Source of the DNA: Bacteroidales bacterium
GTDB lineage: Bacteria; Bacteroidota; Bacteroidia; Bacteroidales; Dysgonomonadaceae
Assembly (NCBI GenBank): GCA_012728155.1
Contig: JAAYFR010000197.1
Location: 1 to 17,871, forward strand
Length of the DNA: 17,871 nucleotides
Reading direction: 5' to 3'
Translations under genes and position numbers: made by a program
Shown: one piece after another, positions 1 to 8,187 of the stretch
Layout of the letters: each line of letters opens with the position of its first letter
Position numbering within the stretch: the first letter of the stretch is position 1
The notes under the pieces: generated by a model
Database searches by the model: none
What the model saw: the letters and a program-made list of their open reading frames with translations, nothing else
Told to the model about the DNA's origin: nothing

Positions 1-2409
1 CATATCTTCTGCGATGCTCGGACCCACCTTCTGGGAGCTTTGTATATGATCGTCGATTGTTTTTCCAGCCGTCATGAACTCTTTCAATCCTTGTCCCAGT
101 AGATCTCTCAATTGCTCTTCTACACCGGATCCTTCCTCTTCGATCAAATAGTTGGTAGAGATACGTACCTGGTTACTGGAACCAATGGTGATTGCCCGTA
201 CCGATTCGTTAAGATAAGGATTGAGGGCATTTTCGATATCATTTACTTTGACGGGTTGATCGAAACGGACAATATAGTTGCGACCTCCAGTGAAGTCGAT
301 ACCTGAGTTTAATCCCAGTGTAAAGAGTGAGATCACGCTGACAACCACGAAAATGGCTGTCGCGATAAGCACATTTTTGCTATTTTTAAGAAAGTCGAAA
401 TTATACTCTCTAAAAAGAGCTCTGGAAAATCCGGTATTGAAAGTGAGGTTAAGCCATTTGTCTTTACCTAAACGATTTTCGTATACCAGACGGGTAACGA
501 ATACGGCGGTAAGGAATGAAACGGCAATACCTATGATAAGAGTAATAGCAAATCCCCGGATAGCACCCACACCGAAAATGGCAAGAATAATACCGGTGAT
601 AATGGTTGTGAGGTTGGAGTCGAAGATGGCTGAGAAAGCGTTCTTGTAGCCGTCTTCTAACGCCCTTCGCAATGTCTTGCCTGCCGCAAGCTCTTCCTTG
701 ATACGTTCGTTGATAAGTACGTTGGCATCAACCGCCATCGCAAGTGAGAGAATCATACCGGCAATACCGGGTAGGGTAAGTACCGCCTGGAATGCGGCGA
801 GAGTTCCCAATGTGAAGAAGAAGTTGAGGAGTAAGGCTCCGTTGACCACCATGCCCGGAATAAATCCATAGAGCATGCAGGTAAAGATAAAGAGCACCAC
901 CAATGCAATCACAAAGGAGATAAATCCGTCGCGAATGGCTTCCTGCCCTAAAGAGGGACCTACTATGTCTTCCTGAACGATACGCACGCCAGCCTGCATC
1001 TTTCCCGATTTAAGCACATTCTCCAAGTCCTGTGCTTCCTGAGGAGTGAAATTGCCGGTGATGGAAGAACGACCACCGTCGATACGTCCATTTACCGTAG
1101 GAGCTGAATAGACATATCCGTCGAGAACGATAGCAATCGACTTGCCTATCTCAGCACCGGTAATAGTTGCCCAGCGGCTGGCACCGCTCGAATTCATCGA
1201 CATGCTCACTTCCCATGCCGATCCTCTTTGTCCCTGGTCTGCATTGGCATTGGTCACCACATCGCCATCCAAGGCAGGGCCACGTTTACTACCGTCACCT
1301 TTGAGGGCAAACAACTGAAAATAGGTCTCACGTTGGTCGATGGGTTTGAATCCCCACTTAAACCGCATATCGGCAGGGAATACATCTTTATATTTATTCA
1401 AGAGGAAGTTCACTTCGGCTGTATCAAGTTTGGATACCGTTCCTACTATAGGGCCGGCACTCCCACCCATTGCGAAGTAGGGCTCGTTGAAATATTCCAT
1501 AACGCTTTTATTGATGATGATTTTTTCTGAATCATCATCAAGTTGCGACAATGGCAGTGAATCGGTCAGGATAACAGAATCATCAGCCACAGCTTCTTCT
1601 GTCTCTGTAGCCGTAGTATCTGCAGCAGATTGCCCCGATCTTTGTGCCATCGCATACTCACTGGAGCGGGCATTCATCTCATTGAAATAGGCAGTCAGTT
1701 CACTTACATTGTATGTCTTCCAGAATTCGAGGTTGGCACTTCCTTGCAAAAGATTACGTACACGCTCCGGCTCTGTAATCCCGGGAAGCTCCACTAAAAT
1801 ACGTTCTGCCCGATCCAATTTTTGTATGTTGGGGGCAACCACTCCAAAACGGTCGATACGGGTGGCCAACACATTGAATGAGTTATTGGCCACACTTGTC
1901 AGTTCATTACGCAGTATGTTGATTACCTCGTCGTTGGTAGCGGTGGGGCGCACCCTGTCAGCCATGGTAATACTGTAGATATTGGCCAGACGCCCGTCGG
2001 GAGCAATCTTTTCGAAGTTTTGCCGGAAGAGTGAGATAAAGTCGGATGAACTACCACGGCGATTTTGGGCGACAGATTCTCTCAATGCTTGATTGAATTG
2101 AGGATCGTCGGTATTGGCCAATGATGCAATTACTTGTGCCGCATCAATTTCGAGGATAACGTTCATCCCCCCCTTCAGGTCGAGTCCCAATCCTATCTCT
2201 TTTTCACGAATCTGCTTGAGCGTATAGTTCAGATATACTTTCTCGGTAGAGAGGGAATCAAGATACTGATTTTTCAGAGCTAAGTTTCCATTGGCGTATT
2301 GATCCGCTTTCTTGTTGTATTGTCTCCCCACTACAGTAAAGGAGAGATAAAACAAACTGATAAGTGTCAGGATAATACTGAAAACTTTAATGAATCCTTT
2401 GTTTTGCAT
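1..2409 (-). CDS. secDF: Protein translocase subunit SecDF, fused form (3' end beyond window)
   Basis: SecDF is an inner-membrane accessory of the SecYEG translocon that uses the proton gradient to pull exported proteins across. The reading frame is open from ATG at 2409 to the window edge, giving 803 codons. Seen in order: a first membrane segment at about residues 7-27; the SecD signature DLKGGM at 77-82; a periplasmic region with an acidic Ser/Thr/Asp/Glu-rich loop around 250-300; a membrane block from about 497 that contains AVDANVLINERIKEE (Asp at 561), the conserved SecD/SecF membrane motif; then a second SecF-type start, with a membrane segment at about 679-698 followed by GIDFTGG at 703-709. 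SecD and SecF are therefore one chain, as is usual in Bacteroidota, where the full protein is about 1000 residues. The rest of SecF lies left of base 1. A TATATTTG promoter at 2513-2520 drives it as a separate unit from the peptidase gene upstream. Confidence 0.96.
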   Translation of the reverse strand, partial: MQNKGFIKVFSIILTLISLFYLSFTVVGRQYNKKADQYANGNLALKNQYLDSLSTEKVYLNYTLKQIREKEIGLGLDLKGGMNVILEIDAAQVIASLANTDDPQFNQALRESVAQNRRGSSSDFISLFRQNFEKIAPDGRLANIYSITMADRVRPTATNDEVINILRNELTSVANNSFNVLATRIDRFGVVAPNIQKLDRAERILVELPGITEPERVRNLLQGSANLEFWKTYNVSELTAYFNEMNARSSEYAMAQRSGQSAADTTATETEEAVADDSVILTDSLPLSQLDDDSEKIIINKSVMEYFNEPYFAMGGSAGPIVGTVSKLDTAEVNFLLNKYKDVFPADMRFKWGFKPIDQRETYFQLFALKGDGSKRGPALDGDVVTNANADQGQRGSAWEVSMSMNSSGASRWATITGAEIGKSIAIVLDGYVYSAPTVNGRIDGGRSSITGNFTPQEAQDLENVLKSGKMQAGVRIVQEDIVGPSLGQEAIRDGFISFVIALVVLFIFTCMLYGFIPGMVVNGALLLNFFFTLGTLAAFQAVLTLPGIAGMILSLAMAVDANVLINERIKEELAAGKTLRRALEDGYKNAFSAIFDSNLTTIITGIILAIFGVGAIRGFAITLIIGIAVSFLTAVFVTRLVYENRLGKDKWLNLTFNTGFSRALFREYNFDFLKNSKNVLIATAIFVVVSVISLFTLGLNSGIDFTGGRNYIVRFDQPVKVNDIENALNPYLNESVRAITIGSSNQVRISTNYLIEEEGSGVEEQLRDLLGQGLKEFMTAGKTIDDHIQSSQKVGPSIAEDM

Positions 2410-2477
2410 TTCAATATTACTTTTTGTTTTACTATTTATTTTTTTTCAGGTTATTCACTCTATGTGCATGTAAAAAT

Positions 2478-2498
2478 AAAGGCATATTTGATGCCTTT
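2478..2498 (-). promoter_or_regulatory. Stem-loop at the very 5' end of the secDF leader
   Basis: A perfect 8-bp inverted repeat (AAAGGCAT, 5-nt loop, ATGCCTTT), followed in the secDF direction by ATTTTTA. If transcription starts about 7 bases after the TATATTTG box, as expected, the hairpin begins almost at the mRNA 5' end. It could stabilise the leader, act as an attenuator, or back up termination of transcripts coming from the peptidase gene. The structure is seen; the function is inferred. Confidence 0.5.
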
Positions 2499-2512
2499 TC
2501 ATTTTGAGCGTG

Positions 2513-2520
2513 CAAATATA
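2513..2520 (-). promoter_or_regulatory. -7 promoter box for secDF (TATATTTG)
   Basis: On the minus strand this reads TATATTTG, an exact match to the Bacteroidota -7 consensus TAnnTTTG. It lies 103 bases before the secDF start codon. The -33 position is weak (TTCT at 19-bp spacing rather than TTTG). Confidence 0.6.
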
Positions 2521-2546
2521 CGTTTTTTTTATCTTTTTAAGAACGA

Positions 2547-2583
2547 TATCACCGGATATTTTTTCAAAAATTATCCGGTGATA
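2547..2583 (-). terminator. Perfect 12-bp hairpin after the M3 peptidase gene
   Basis: TATCACCGGATA and its exact reverse complement TATCCGGTGATA flank a 13-base spacer that is itself T6-C-A5-T, so the stem can extend further. It lies 38 bases past the peptidase stop codon and just upstream of the secDF promoter, where a terminator is expected. No clean U-run follows on the minus strand, so factor-independent termination is not certain. The symmetry also allows a protein-binding site. Confidence 0.55.
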
Positions 2584-2621
2584 TAAAAGAGATTGCGAAT
2601 CGACACGATAAAAATAATATT

Positions 2622-4742
2622 TTAGTTGATAAATCCTCTGTTTTTAAGTAGATATACCGGATTGGGTTCTGCACCACGGAATCTTTTATAGAGCTCCATC
2701 GGATCATCGGAATTACCTTTCGACAAAACGTTATCTCTAAACTTAGCAGCAGTGGATTTGTCGAAGATACCCTTCTCGACGAATGCCTGGAAAGCGTCGG
2801 CATCCAGTACTTCTGCCCAGAGGTATGCATAATATCCGGCAGAATACCCTCCACTGAAGATATGTGAGAAATAGGTGCTACGATAACGGGGGATAATCTC
2901 ATCGATAAGACCGATCTTTTCCATCGAGTTCTTTTCAAATCGACGCACATCAAACGTTTTTGCACTGGTTTGAGTGTGGTAATCCATGTCGAGTAATGCT
3001 GCAGCGACAAATTCGGTAGTGATAAAGCCCATATTGAACTTGGAGGCTGCATCGATTTTAGCGATCAGCTCATCGGGTATCACTTCACCGGTTTGGTAAT
3101 GTTTGGCGTAGAGTTTCAGTACGTCGGGATGAAATGCCCAATGCTCCATGACTTGTGAGGGAAGTTCCACAAAATCGCGTGAAACACTTGTGCCGGCAAC
3201 ACTGGCATGGGTGACATTCGACATCATGCCGTGCAGGGCATGTCCGAACTCATGGAAAAGTGTTTCTACCTCGTCGAGTGTAAGCAATGCCGGAGTCTCT
3301 CCGGTGGGGCGGGTGAAGTTGCCCACATTATGAATAAGAGGACGGATATTTTCGCCGTTAAGCACCCTTTGTCCGCGGAAGCTGGTCATCCATGCACCGG
3401 CATTTTTTCCGGGACGCGGGAAGTAATCGGTATAGAACACCGCCAGATGGGATCCATCGGCATCAAGCACTTCATAGGCTTCCACTTCGGGATGATACAC
3501 CGGCACATTGTCCAGCTTTCTGAAATTTAATCCGTACAACCTGTTGGCCACCTCGAACACCCCTTCACGTACATTCTCCATTTTGAAGTATGGCTTGATC
3601 TCTTCCTCATTGAGAGCGTATTTCTGCTGACGGAGTTTTTCAGTATAATACCACCAGTCCCACGATGCCAACTTGAAGTTACCTCCTTCGGCATCGATCA
3701 GCTTTTGCAGTTCAGCTGCCTCTTTCTTTGCCTGGGGTAATGCGTATGCCCATACATCATTGAGCAGTTTATAGACGTTTTCGGGAGTTTTGGCCATACT
3801 TTCTTCAAGCACAAAATCGGCATGAGTATTGTAACCCAGCATTTGTGCCTTTTCGATGCGCAGGTTTACGATTTTGTTGACATTCTCCTTATTGTCGTTA
3901 TCATTGTCATTGTCGCCTCGCATATACATCGCTTTGTAAAGCTTCTCACGCAGGTCACGTTTTTCTGCATATTGCAGAAAAGGGAGCCAGCTCGGTTTTT
4001 GCAGACCGAATACCCATTTTCCCTCTTCACCCGCTTTTTTTGCCGCTTCTGCTGCTGCAGCAATAATCCCTTCGGGAAGTCCTGCCAGATCAGCTTCATT
4101 GTCAATCACCAGCTTGAATGCGTTGGTTTCATTCAGCAGGTTATTCCCAAAGCGGAGGGTGAGACCCGATAACTCTTTGTTGATCTCACGCAACCGCTCT
4201 TTCTCTGCATCGCCTAACATGATACCGGAACGTACAAAGTTCTTGTAGTAGTTGTCCAATACCCTCGATTGCTCGGTATCGAGATTTAAATCTGCAACGT
4301 TGTCGTGCAGCGTTTTAATCCGGTTGAACAGTTTTTCGTTCAGATTGATATTATCGCGGTGTTCAGACTGAAGGGGAGCTAATTCTACTGCCAATGCTTG
4401 GATGGAGTCATCGGTTTCAGCACTTCTTAAGGCATAAAAGATGCGGGATACACGTGTAAGCAAGCTGCCGCTATTTTCCATTGCTACAATGGTATTTTCA
4501 AAAGTGGGCTCTTCGGGATTATTGGCAATGGCATCGATCTCATTGGTCTCTTCTTCCATCCCTTTCAGGAAAGCCGGTCTATAATCCTCAAAAGAGATCT
4601 GGTCGAAAGGGGGCATGCCGAACGGTGTGTCGAATTCAGCGTGAAAAATAGCACCGGATTCACTGCCGGTTTTGCCGGTATTGGCATTGTTACAGGAGAA
4701 TAATGTCATAACTGCTAATGAAATAAGAAGACTTTTTTTCAT
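2622..4742 (-). CDS. M3-family metallopeptidase (Dcp/oligopeptidase-like lipoprotein)
   Basis: A zinc peptidase of the thimet oligopeptidase / peptidyl-dipeptidase Dcp family, which degrades short peptides. The 706 residues are close to E. coli Dcp (about 680) plus an export signal. The N-terminus MKKSLLISLAVMTLFSC is a lipoprotein signal with the lipidated Cys at 17, so the enzyme is probably membrane-anchored outside the cytoplasm. The zinc site is visible: HEFGH at 497-501 supplies two His and the catalytic Glu498, and Glu526 in DFVELPSQ is the expected third ligand. A run of four Asp-Asn pairs at 277-284 is an oddity. A TACCTTTG promoter lies at 4814-4821, so it is transcribed separately from the permease gene upstream. 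Family assignment is firm; whether it acts as a dipeptidyl carboxypeptidase or an oligopeptidase cannot be told from sequence. Confidence 0.94.
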   Translation of the reverse strand: MKKSLLISLAVMTLFSCNNANTGKTGSESGAIFHAEFDTPFGMPPFDQISFEDYRPAFLKGMEEETNEIDAIANNPEEPTFENTIVAMENSGSLLTRVSRIFYALRSAETDDSIQALAVELAPLQSEHRDNINLNEKLFNRIKTLHDNVADLNLDTEQSRVLDNYYKNFVRSGIMLGDAEKERLREINKELSGLTLRFGNNLLNETNAFKLVIDNEADLAGLPEGIIAAAAEAAKKAGEEGKWVFGLQKPSWLPFLQYAEKRDLREKLYKAMYMRGDNDNDNDNKENVNKIVNLRIEKAQMLGYNTHADFVLEESMAKTPENVYKLLNDVWAYALPQAKKEAAELQKLIDAEGGNFKLASWDWWYYTEKLRQQKYALNEEEIKPYFKMENVREGVFEVANRLYGLNFRKLDNVPVYHPEVEAYEVLDADGSHLAVFYTDYFPRPGKNAGAWMTSFRGQRVLNGENIRPLIHNVGNFTRPTGETPALLTLDEVETLFHEFGHALHGMMSNVTHASVAGTSVSRDFVELPSQVMEHWAFHPDVLKLYAKHYQTGEVIPDELIAKIDAASKFNMGFITTEFVAAALLDMDYHTQTSAKTFDVRRFEKNSMEKIGLIDEIIPRYRSTYFSHIFSGGYSAGYYAYLWAEVLDADAFQAFVEKGIFDKSTAAKFRDNVLSKGNSDDPMELYKRFRGAEPNPVYLLKNRGFIN

Positions 4743-4813
4743 TCTACTTTTTAATTAAATATGATGTAAACAAATAGAAAAACCTTTGAAATCGGCTTTA
4801 TATAAAATAAGCG

Positions 4814-4821
4814 CAAAGGTA
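4814..4821 (-). promoter_or_regulatory. -7 promoter box for the M3 peptidase gene (TACCTTTG)
   Basis: The minus strand reads TACCTTTG, an exact TAnnTTTG match, 71 bases before the ATG. It makes the peptidase gene independent of the permease gene, which ends about 100 bases upstream. Confidence 0.6.
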
Positions 4822-4917
4822 GGGTTTTTACTTAAATATTGAAAATTATCCATTGATTGTTTGTCTTTTATCCTCTTTCTCACCATTAAATTGTAAGGTC
4901 AATATTTTTTGAAAATC

Positions 4918-6792
4918 CTAAAGAGGAAACAGCAGCGGTAAAATAAAAATCATAATGATACCTACGATAAGCTGTAATGGCAGTCCCACTCTTATATAAT
5001 CTATAAACTTGTAACGCCCCGCAGACATTACCAGCGCATTGGGAGGTGTTGCAAAGGGGCTGGCGAAACACATGCTGGCCGCCACTGTCACCGCAAATAG
5101 AAATGGATAGGGGCTGACACCAACGGTTATGGCAGATTGAATGGCAATAGGTGCAAACAACACCGCTGTGGCCGTATTGCTAATAAACATGGTCAGTATG
5201 GATGTGGCGAGATAGACGCCCGCCAATACCGATATAGGACCGAATTGGCTTAATCCATTCACGATGGCATCGGCAATCAAACTGGAGGCACCGGTTTTCT
5301 CCATGGCAATCGCCAAGGGAAACATCCCCGCAAATAGGAATGTACTTTCCCAGTTGATACTTTTATAGGCTGATTCCACATTGCGGAAACATCCTAAAAT
5401 AATCATCAATAACGCTGCTATCATGGTGGCAATCACGGTGGGTACTATGTTGAATACCATGGCTACGATCATCAACACCATAATGGCTGCAGCGACCGGT
5501 GCTTTATGGTTGCGTGGAATTTTCAATGCATTTTCCATCGGTTGCCCTACTACTACCCATTCCGATGTCTCCTGAGTCAGTTTCTCAATATCAGACCATT
5601 TTCCTTGTACCAGCAGTACGTCGCCCGAAAGCATCTTCTCATCCTTTACATCCTGGAGGATATAACCCGCCTTGCGTTGTATTCCCAATATATTTACATT
5701 GTAGAGTTGACGGAAATTGGATTCTTTCACACGCTTATTGATCAGCTTGGCTGTCGACATTAAAACCACCTCTGCGATGCCGATCTCACTGAATTCCAAT
5801 CCTCCTGCCTGGGAAACAGAAAGTGCATTGCCGGTACCTTCCGTCTTATGTGTGTCGACTAATTGTAAGCCATTCTTGTCGACGAGTGACATCACATTTT
5901 CGAAATTTCCCAAAAGATAGAGTACATCATTTTCCCTGAAAGTACTTTCCGGCCCCGCCATCTTCATATCTACCGTCTTGTGAAAACGGTTTCGTGAGTT
6001 GATTCTGCGTATCTCGAGTATACTTACATTATAAGTCTGGGTGATATTCAGCTCCTGAAGCGTTTTATGAATTAAAGGAGACTCTTTTTCTATCAATACC
6101 CTATAGAGATTGTCGGCCAATCGGTACTCCGATGCCAGTTGATTCAGCGATTTGTTTCCCTTTACGGCAGATTTTTCCTTATCGCTTTCCATAACCAATA
6201 ATTTACTCAACGGCCACAACAATAGAATGCCGAGAGTGAGCGTGATCAAACCGACTGGCAAAAATGAGAAGAAGGACAATCCTTCGAATCCCCCGCTGAT
6301 CAACGTGTCGTTAATGATCAGGTTGGGAGGGGTGCTGATCAACGTGAGTAGTCCAAGGCTGCTGGCGAAAGCCATCGGCATCAGAAAGCGGCGTGAGTCG
6401 GTATTTGCCTCTGTTGCGAGACTCATTACGATCGGCAACATCAGTGCTACCGTCCCCGTGTTACTTACAAATCCACCAATTCCACCGGTCACCAACATTA
6501 CCAGGATGAAAAGTTTAAATTGATTTCCCCCGGCCAGGGCAAGGATCTTTGTGCTGATCATTTTAGCAAGCCCTGTCTGAAAAATGCCTCCCCCTACAAT
6601 GAATAAACTAACGATCATGATGACCACAGAATTGGAGAATCCTGATATTCCCTCTTCGGGTGTGAGTATTCCCGATAATACCAATAGGACGAGGGAAGAC
6701 AGGGCGACAATATCCGACCGAATCTTACCCCAGACAAAAAAGATAACTGTAAGAAGGATAATTCCAAAAACAATAAGAACGTTTGTGTCCAT
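4918..6792 (-). CDS. SLC13/DASS-family anion permease with internal RCK_C pair
   Basis: An inner-membrane transporter of the SLC13 (divalent anion:sodium symporter) superfamily. The 624 residues form two similar membrane halves, about 1-200 and 430-624. Each half has the family's Ser-Asn-Thr hairpin motif (SNT at 110-112 and 538-540) and a later TPPN motif (154-157 and 582-585). The repeated SNT motifs bind the substrate carboxylate or sulfate and sodium in this family. Between the halves, at about 220-310 and 330-416, is a soluble section resembling two RCK_C (TrkA-C) regulatory domains. This architecture is common in bacterial permeases annotated for sulfate, citrate or unknown anions. The substrate cannot be read from sequence, so no symbol is given. 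The gene is transcribed from a TACCTTTG promoter at 6860-6867. Confidence 0.9.
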   Translation of the reverse strand: MDTNVLIVFGIILLTVIFFVWGKIRSDIVALSSLVLLVLSGILTPEEGISGFSNSVVIMIVSLFIVGGGIFQTGLAKMISTKILALAGGNQFKLFILVMLVTGGIGGFVSNTGTVALMLPIVMSLATEANTDSRRFLMPMAFASSLGLLTLISTPPNLIINDTLISGGFEGLSFFSFLPVGLITLTLGILLLWPLSKLLVMESDKEKSAVKGNKSLNQLASEYRLADNLYRVLIEKESPLIHKTLQELNITQTYNVSILEIRRINSRNRFHKTVDMKMAGPESTFRENDVLYLLGNFENVMSLVDKNGLQLVDTHKTEGTGNALSVSQAGGLEFSEIGIAEVVLMSTAKLINKRVKESNFRQLYNVNILGIQRKAGYILQDVKDEKMLSGDVLLVQGKWSDIEKLTQETSEWVVVGQPMENALKIPRNHKAPVAAAIMVLMIVAMVFNIVPTVIATMIAALLMIILGCFRNVESAYKSINWESTFLFAGMFPLAIAMEKTGASSLIADAIVNGLSQFGPISVLAGVYLATSILTMFISNTATAVLFAPIAIQSAITVGVSPYPFLFAVTVAASMCFASPFATPPNALVMSAGRYKFIDYIRVGLPLQLIVGIIMIFILPLLFPL

Positions 6793-6859
6793 ATATATTT
6801 ATTGTAGATAGTGCTAAATTAAAAAATGATAACGCAGACCCGATTATTACAACGGAATA

Positions 6860-6867
6860 CAAAGGTA
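6860..6867 (-). promoter_or_regulatory. -7 promoter box for the SLC13 permease gene (TACCTTTG)
   Basis: The minus strand reads TACCTTTG, the same octamer as at the peptidase promoter and an exact TAnnTTTG match, 67 bases before the ATG. The -33 region is not a clear TTTG. Confidence 0.6.
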
Positions 6868-6949
6868 ATAAATTTTTCGCACAGGTGATTTATCCTGCCG
6901 GGAATAGAACTTCTAATCTTAATCTCTTTTTTCGATTGAAACAGGTATG

Positions 6950-6977
6950 ACCTGAAAATTTATACCTGAAAATTTAT
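6950..6977. repeat. Perfect tandem 14-bp repeat, two copies
   Basis: ACCTGAAAATTTAT occurs twice back to back (6950-6963 and 6964-6977). The first copy is also the right arm of a short inverted repeat CAGGT-N3-ACCTG at 6942-6954. Its place between two divergent promoters suggests an operator, but no binding protein is identified. Confidence 0.75.
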
Positions 6978-7064
6978 TGATTCAAGTATCGTAAATTGCA
7001 TAGATTTTCAATTTATTAGGTGAAAGTCGAATTATTGAAAGAGAAATAAAAAAATGAGAAAAGT

Positions 7065-7095
7065 TTTGTAAACCAAAAAATATATAATATATTTG
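7065..7095 (+). promoter_or_regulatory. Full -33/-7 promoter of the SPFH operon
   Basis: TTTG at 7065-7068, a 19-base spacer, then TATATTTG at 7088-7095. This matches the Bacteroidota consensus TTTG-N19/20-TAnnTTTG in both boxes and spacing. The leader then holds an AT-rich 7-bp inverted repeat (GATATTA/TAATATC, 7097-7113) before the ATG at 7132. Confidence 0.7.
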
Positions 7096-7131
7096 TGATA
7101 TTAAAATAATATCATTTTAAATAATATTTTT

Positions 7132-8076
7132 ATGGAAACAAAAGAATTAATTTTTAAGGGTTTTAAGTTGAATGGCTTTCTGATGATTTTTGTGATGTTG
7201 ATCATATTGGCAGGATTGGTGTGGCTTTTTTCCTTGGGTGAGATTTGGAGTATTATTACTGGTATTGGTTTGATAGTAATATGGACTATCCTATTTTTCG
7301 GCTATACCAAATTGGAGCCGAATGAGGCGGTAGTGATGATCTTTTTCGGCAAATACAAAGGGGTGTTGAAGGAGAATGGATTCTTTTGGGTGAATCCGTT
7401 TATGACAAAGAAAAAGTTGTCCATGCGCGCTAGAAATCTGAATGCGGATCCGATCAAGGTGAACGATCAAGTGGGGAATCCGATACTGATTGGTTTAGTA
7501 TTGGTATGGAAGCTAAAAAATACTTATAAGGCCATGTTTGAAATCGATGCACAAACGATGGCAGCATCGAAGCCCGGAAAAGATGGAGCGATTTCTTATA
7601 CAGTAAGTAAGCAGATGGATGCTTTTGAGAATTTTGTGGCTATCCAAAGCGATGCCGCATTGCGGCAAGTTGCCGGACAATATGCATACGACAACAATGT
7701 GGCGTCAAACAGAGAGCTGACATTGCGGTCGGGTGGAGAGGAGATCAATGAGAATTTATTGCAAGAACTGAATATCCGGTTAGAAATGGCCGGAATTGAA
7801 GTAGTAGAAGCACGAATCAATTATTTGGCGTATGCGCCTGAAATTGCAGCAGTGATGCTTCGCCGTCAACAGGCGGAAGCTATTATATCGGCACGTGAGA
7901 AGATTGTGGAAGGTGCGGTGACGATGGTGAAGATGGCGTTGGAGAGGATTGAGGATGAGTCTATTGTGGAATTGGATAGTGATAAAAAAGCTGCTATGGT
8001 AAGCAATCTGCTTGTAGTGCTTTGTGCTGACGAATCGGCACAACCGGTGTTGAATACAGGGACGTTGTATCAATGA
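7132..8076 (+). CDS. SPFH-domain membrane protein (stomatin/prohibitin superfamily)
   Basis: 314 residues. Two adjacent hydrophobic segments (about 15-35 and 39-57) are followed by YTKLEPNEAVVMIFFGKYKG at 58-77, the typical entry of an SPFH (band 7) domain, which then runs to about residue 250. The tail is Ala/Glu-rich with helical character and ends in NTGTLYQ. SPFH proteins oligomerise on membranes and organise microdomains or escort proteases; the specific role of this branch is not known to me. The gene has its own strong promoter. It is followed at once by a short coding relic (8089-8187) and an Arc-like RHH gene on the same strand. I recall related Bacteroidales loci pairing an SPFH gene with a small Arc-like gene, which suggests a conserved cassette. 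Family assignment is firm; cellular function is unknown. Confidence 0.88.
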   Translation: METKELIFKGFKLNGFLMIFVMLIILAGLVWLFSLGEIWSIITGIGLIVIWTILFFGYTKLEPNEAVVMIFFGKYKGVLKENGFFWVNPFMTKKKLSMRARNLNADPIKVNDQVGNPILIGLVLVWKLKNTYKAMFEIDAQTMAASKPGKDGAISYTVSKQMDAFENFVAIQSDAALRQVAGQYAYDNNVASNRELTLRSGGEEINENLLQELNIRLEMAGIEVVEARINYLAYAPEIAAVMLRRQQAEAIISAREKIVEGAVTMVKMALERIEDESIVELDSDKKAAMVSNLLVVLCADESAQPVLNTGTLYQ

Positions 8077-8088
8077 GAATAGGAATAG

Positions 8089-8187
8089 GGGAATGGAATA
8101 AAGGTGTTGATTGGAACCAATAAGCCGGATGATCTGAAAACCGTATTGTTGAAACTCGATAAAATGGAGCGAATGAAAGATGGCTAA
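8089..8187 (+). pseudogene. C-terminal relic of a gene lost between the SPFH and Arc-like genes
   Basis: After the SPFH stop, one frame stays open from 8089 (just past a TAG) to TAA at 8185-8187. It encodes 32 residues that include KVLIGTNKPDDLKTVLLKL, which looks like the end of a real protein: a beta strand with VLIGT followed by a Leu/Lys amphipathic helix, as at the C-terminus of bacterial PH-like domains. Its stop overlaps the ATG of the Arc-like gene by the usual few bases, as in a translationally coupled operon. No start lies upstream in this frame except GTG at 8104, which would give only 27 residues. The simplest reading is a deletion that removed most of a middle gene. It could instead be a tiny functional ORF or chance coding. 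Confidence 0.5.

Larger units (their letters stand above)
6793..7131. other. Divergent intergenic region between the permease and SPFH genes
   Basis: 339 bases without a gene. It contains the permease promoter (6860-6867, minus strand), the SPFH promoter (-33 at 7065-7068, -7 at 7088-7095, plus strand), a perfect tandem 14-bp repeat at 6950-6977, and short inverted repeats of ACAGGT/ACCTG type at 6882-6896 and 6942-6954. No convincing small ORF or structured RNA gene was seen. Confidence 0.6.

Noticed and set aside
278..649. Plus-strand ORF of 123 codons inside the secDF region
   Set aside because: It runs opposite to secDF, whose minus-strand frame has full-length conserved motifs. The plus-strand product is low-complexity and matches nothing recognisable.
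2564..3052. Minus-strand ORF of 162 codons overlapping the M3 peptidase 3' end
   Set aside because: It is an out-of-frame shadow of the peptidase, which is intact with its zinc site in the other frame.
4834..4907. AAATATTGA / TCAATATTT inverted repeat after the permease gene
   Set aside because: The arms are AT-only apart from one G/C pair and about 55 bases apart, so a stable terminator is unlikely.
8073..8124. 16-codon ORF starting with an ATGA overlap at the SPFH stop
   Set aside because: The product (MRIGIGEWNKGVDWNQ) shows no protein-like pattern, and another frame of the same stretch has a more protein-like relic. The overlap is probably incidental or a remnant of the lost gene's start.
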